A stretch of DNA of 64,000 nucleotides from Calvatia gigantea. Its lineage: Eukaryota > Basidiomycota > Agaricomycetes > Agaricales > Lycoperdaceae. Positions 59,967 through 64,000 of the stretch are shown here, in pieces; within the stretch, counting starts at the first letter, position 1; each line of letters opens with the position of its first letter. Under the pieces are notes generated by a model that was not told the origin of the DNA, did no database searches, and was given only the letters and a program-made list of their open reading frames with translations. The translations under genes were made by a program, and so were the position numbers. The stretch covers positions 248,001 through 312,000 of the forward strand of contig JACAAK010000007.1 of the NCBI GenBank assembly GCA_025093985.1, written 5' to 3'.

Positions 59967-60886
59967 GATAGGATCGCGTTGGAGGACATGGGCATATACG
60001 TTCGCGGAGTCGGAATTTGAACCCCCCTGGACCAGTACGTGTACCCAAAGCGATCCCGGACTTATTCTATTTGCGGATGATGGGACACTAACTGTATCCA
60101 ATGTACCAGCGAAGTCCTGGGAAATCGCCTTGAGAACACAATCGCCGATTCAGACAAGACGAGAAATGTTTACGGCAGACCTAACAATAAAGGCCGTCCG
60201 ATCACCTTACCCGCTCAACGTCAACTGCTCCTTCCCGCGTCCTCAAAACGTTTGGCCCTTGTGGTGTTCAAGAGATGATATTGATGAATTTTAATTCTTG
60301 AAAATGCTGGCCTGTTCCACGCAGTGATGGTCTGAGAGTTTCAGGCTGGAGCGAGAATGTAGTTTCGCCGTTGTAATTTGTCGGTATTTACATCACATGA
60401 CATAGTTGAATCCACATTGATCTTATGTACCTTTGTGTACCTCTGTTTTAGTAAGATATAACTGAAATTTCACAAGGAGATCGTAGAGACGGTACAACAC
60501 TGGGTAATAACCTGCGTACTGTGTGGGTTATAACGAACACGGAAAAATTCCTCGGAAAAGGACACGAGATCTAATAATCGACCAAGCCATGGGTTTGGAC
60601 TCGTCAACAAAGAATGACGTTCTCCAGATATCAACTGGATTTTACGTTATTGCATGGAGACATATGTAATGTGCCTACTGAAGTATTACAACGTGAGAGA
60701 AGGTGAATATCAAATTGCCAAAATGCCTTGTGCCTAAGGGTGGAATTAAAAAATTGCCTATGGTATACATCGTAGGAGATGAGCCGTATTTTCCATGCCC
60801 GACACGAAACCCTAAAAACTTGGTGCAAGAGATATTTCTAACCTGGTTACCTGAAGGTTGAGAGTGCTGAGGACCTCTTGAGCCAG
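59967..60886. other. Intergenic, no gene seen
   Basis: Promoter side of NACHT gene 4 and 3' side of the 210-residue unknown gene. No recognisable coding sequence. Confidence 0.45.
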
Positions 60887-61665
60887 TTACGGTTTTACTG
60901 AATAAGCATCTTTTGCGAGTCGCCCCTCAAAGGCACCTGCACCTCCGAACTGGGTACTACGGAGTCCCAGACCAAGCTCAGTGCCGAATTTTTCGATGGC
61001 AATTAGAACCGTCGTTAATTTCTGTACTTCCTTCAATGCTTCTCTCTCTGTCGCAATCCCTGTCTGCAAAGCAAGGTCGTTACGATTGTCTTCCTTTTGC
61101 TTGGACTTGGCGATTTTTCTCCTGCTACGGCTGATCCCTTTCCGGGTAAAGAGCGTCGAAATTTCCGTCTTATGTTCGGAGGCCGATTTAATGAAAGAGC
61201 GAGTTAGTTCGTCCATGTGCGCGATCTCGCGGTCACCGTCGACACCACCTGAAAGGCCCTGCTCAAGGTGGAAGACCCATGCCACAAAACTACCTGGATC
61301 GCGTCCGACTCATCGTGAAGGCAATGACTAAGCTGACGCGTCTGTTCCCGCAACTTATCATCGTAAGGGTGACGAAGAATTTCCTCCGTTGTCCTTAGCC
61401 TTGCCAAAATAATAGGGAGATCACTGATGTGCTTCCCGAAGACCTGCATTTCCCCAGATAAGGAGGGCTGAAATTGGGAAAATCGTCAGCAGCGGTCGCA
61501 CGGGCCTTTCAATCCTCCACATACGTCGTTCTGCAGGTCCCGAGGTGAAAGTCGGGGGAATGATGGCGCATCGATGAGTGACTCTGACAGCTAGGAAGGC
61601 GGTTGGGTGAGTTAAACAGCTATCCAGGGGTATGGTTTACTTACACTGCTGCCTAGCTCATTCAT
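60887..61665 (-). CDS. Unknown small helical protein, 210 residues
   Basis: Four exons keep one frame: 61665-61645 (MNELGSS), 61590-61525, 61467-61294 and 61258-60887. The introns are 54, 57 and 35 bases; the last is very short but is the only choice that keeps the frame, since reading through meets a stop. The chain looks helical: MQVFGKHISDLPIILARLRT, DDKLREQTRQLSHCLHDE, DELTRSFIKSASEHKTEIST, then a very basic patch (RSRRKIAKSKQK) and EREALKEVQKLTTVLIAIEK. No signal peptide or known domain is seen. It lies directly upstream of the decayed amine-oxidase gene and 0.9 kb from NACHT gene 4. Function unknown. Confidence 0.6.
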
Positions 61666-62250
61666 TTTCGCCGAATGAGAAGAATATTACGGTACAAAAA
61701 GGGATGTCCATGTCCGTGGCTCAATGTTGCAGCATAGCAGCGTTCATCCTGGTCTTCAGATCGCATGAAGCGGCCGCATTTCTGTTGTACTACCTAGAGT
61801 CCTCTTTCATGGGACGAACCCAAAATACTATGATTGGAAACGAAGGCAACAACGTCAGGACAGGGGAGCCAGCTTGAAATATTTTAGTTTTTTGTTCTCA
61901 AACAGGGCTGGTCTCGTAAGATGGTAACGACGGAAGTTAGCTTTCGGGAGGGAGAGTGTCAATGCGCCTCAGAGAGAGACCGATCTACTGGCGAGCTTGC
62001 TTATATCTCACCCCAGCTGATGATGCTTTGACCAAAGACGGTGAATAAATGACGTATGATTTATGGACATTTGAGTGGACAAGATGTACCAGTGTTAGTA
62101 AAACCTCAGGAAACGGGAGTGTGTAAATCGTCAAGCAAGTGCGTATATACTAATCCGATTTTACACCCAAACTCTCCTGATGTTTCGTCTCACCCAAAGT
62201 CAAAATTGGCCAGACAATAATAACCCTACATATCATCAAAACCACACTCC
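61666..62250. other. Intergenic, no gene seen
   Basis: Promoter side of the 210-residue gene and 3' flank of the amine-oxidase relic. A plus-strand frame at 61632-61877 is not recognisable. Confidence 0.4.
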
Positions 62251-64000
62251 TCAGGTCCCAATCCACCTTCTCAACCTGGAAAATTCCATCAACTCGAAAA
62301 GACCCGCCACAAATTTATCTGCTATTCTTTGTCGAAAGAACAGGTGATGATCAGCGTGCTCAATAGCAAATGGCGGCCGCACAGTTTCACTCTTCGTCTG
62401 GATGATCCTATCGTTGGTGGTGGAAGGGGAAGGAGGCGAGAACTGCTTGTGTATACGTTCGTAGAGCCCATCGTCGTCTATAGAACACGCGGATAGTAGC
62501 CCGGACGCAAACCCGTCCTCATGAAACCGTACTTGAGATAAGCGCCTGCGAACGAAATTGAGCGCTTGTTCTGAATCTTGTGCATCTCTTGTTGAGCTTT
62601 AACGGCCTAGGACTCGGTCAGACAACACGAGCGTTTCGGAATGAATACGAATGCCTTGCCGCCCAGAACCAGATGCTCGTAATTCCACCGGCCTTGGCTT
62701 TTGCTGTCGTTGACTTTATTTCGGGCGGTGGGTTGAGAGTGGCAAGAACGGGGCCGTATTTGCCTTCTGGGATATGTTGCAGGTGATTCATACCATCTGT
62801 GGAGGATCAAGTCAGACCAAGTAACCTCGAAAATGCAGGAAGGTCCTGACAAGTACTATGATGAGGTCAGATGATGTGAGTGAGAACATTGATACCACTT
62901 ACAGAGAAACGCGATCCATGTTCGCTTTTTGACGCCCGTCTGGGAACGTCGGGTAGCTCCACCACGACCAGGCCATCCGGCTTTTGGGCATGGGGTAAAC
63001 CTCCCTGCATTAGACATAAACCTGAGGCGATGAAGTGGAAGCCCCGGACCTGTGGATCACTATGGAGCAGCACTTCGTTCTTGTTCCATTCAAATGTTCC
63101 CAGAATTCGGGCTTCATCCTCCAGGATGTCGCCTCCTGCTTGGAGTATCCGCAATGCTTGATCCGAGTGACAAGCAAAGACGTCGGTTACCAGCTCAAGT
63201 TTTGAGGTGCCGGTTGTGTCGTCTGGTATTGGCGGAACGCAGCTGACAGGGCGTGGGTGGTGTGGTTGTTCCTTAGGAAGCTTCTGCAGAATCCATTGGC
63301 GTAACGGCGACTGGGCTCGCTCAACGAATTGTGAAATGGCAGTATGCGACGCAGCTGACCTTCCGCCGCAAATAGTTAACTATTTGGGTTTACCGGTGAT
63401 TTGCAGGAGACTGGTTATACATAAATTCAATCTATAAAGCTCGTTGAACAAACGGAAATCTCCTGTAGGAACGTGAGGATGACGTACGAGGATCCGTGCA
63501 GGGAAGTCGTCAAAACACCTGTCTGGCGGGGTACTCCATATAGCGGCAGCCATAGCTATGAACTAGGGTTAGCAAAGAAAATAAGCGGGACCGAAGAGCG
63601 CACAATCAGGTAGTCATCCTTAAACGCGTTCGAGTACCCCTCTTCTTTAATATATTGCCCAACACTTATCCGGCGTCCCTCGCAGGTGCTGGACGCTTGT
63701 CCGAACACAAGATAAGAGAAAGAGAGCAGAAGAAAAGTGTAGCTGCAGATTAAGAGCATAATCATTGTATTTGTTCAGTGGCGGGAGGTGATGGTGAGGA
63801 GGTGATGAGGGAAAATCAATGGCTAGGCCAGATATCCGAAGGAAAGCCAAGTTGTGCTAGAACCCAAAAACAGGGGCAAACACCGTGATCACAGGGCCAA
63901 GGGGCTTTCCGAGTCTGTAAAAACTACCTCGCACATGCATTGAATCGAAAAACGTCGTATAACATTCGTCACATGGTCGGGTCGAAAAAGCGGCTGGGTT
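62251..64000 (-). pseudogene. Decayed FAD-dependent amine-oxidase-like gene, 5' end outside the window
   Basis: Pieces of a flavin amine oxidase of the type common in mushrooms follow in order on the minus strand: MLYDVFRFNACAR, GYSNAFKDDYLI, MAAAIWSTPPDRCFDDFPAR, LLQITGKPK, ILGTFEWNKNEVLLHSDPQ, MAWSWWSYPTFPDG, HLQHIPEGKYGPVLATLNPP, GRWNYEHLVLGGKA, SISFAGAYLKYGF and HEDGFASGLLSACS. The gene is broken: TGA at 63969-63971 and TAG at 63380-63382 both stand where the family has Trp, there is another stop near 62614, and frame shifts occur near 62690 and 62530. The FAD-binding N-terminus would lie to the right of the window. A functional product is very unlikely. Confidence 0.8.

Noticed and set aside
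62607..63765. Separate small genes, including one with an apparent signal peptide (MIMLLICSYTFLLLSFS)
   Set aside because: The downstream residues (GYSNAFKDDYLI and so on) belong to the amine-oxidase family, so these are fragments of one decayed gene and the hydrophobic start is probably an accident or intron remnant.

Overview
The window looks like nuclear DNA of an agaricomycete (mushroom-forming basidiomycete). Genes are cut by many introns of about 50-90 bases with GT-AG borders. The gene content is typical of such fungi: NACHT-type STAND NTPases with the sequence PPPKCHPGTR before the P-loop, a seven-helix orphan membrane family, a Fus1-like SH3 membrane protein, and secreted apple/PAN-like proteins. 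I would guess Agaricales, but nothing in the sequence fixes genus or species.

The left part (1-30 kb) is mostly ordinary single-copy sequence. It holds the 3' end of a membrane-protein gene, NACHT gene 1 (1.3-3.9 kb), a 4.8 kb stretch with no gene I can support, a Fus1-like SH3 protein (8.8-10.9 kb), translation factor eIF3e (12.1-13.8 kb), a Kha1-type K+/H+ antiporter (14.3-18.4 kb), a second copy of the membrane family (18.5-19.7 kb), a secreted apple-like protein (20.5-21.3 kb), an ABC half-transporter (23.6-26.3 kb) and a Gcn4-like bZIP factor (27.7-29.3 kb). Many exon borders could be placed so that the reading frame is kept, and those coordinates are given in the entries.

The right part (30-64 kb) is a repeat-rich accessory region. 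Two direct copies of a 2.2 kb block, each ending in a small heat-shock protein gene with its own heat-shock element, flank NACHT gene 2. The first copy has lost its start codon (ATG to ATA). Further right come two unrecognised multi-exon genes facing each other (42.0-45.9 kb), then about 7 kb of decayed sequence, then a convergent pair: a NACHT gene without its P-loop half (gene 3) and an intact NACHT gene (gene 4). Inside the decayed stretch I can see worn copies of the 3' ends of genes 3 and 4 in the same convergent order, so the pair was duplicated and one copy is dying. The window ends with a third unrecognised small gene and a clearly dead FAD amine-oxidase-like gene.

The most interesting theme is NACHT birth and death: three intact and one P-loop-less NACHT gene plus relics within 60 kb, next to uncharacterised proteins that look helical. 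The intact NACHT proteins share a short motif before the NACHT domain, and genes 3 and 4 share a small C-terminal domain encoded on a separate, easily missed last exon. Whether the neighbouring proteins work with the NACHT proteins cannot be told from sequence alone. All function calls come from motif recognition by eye; no database was searched.
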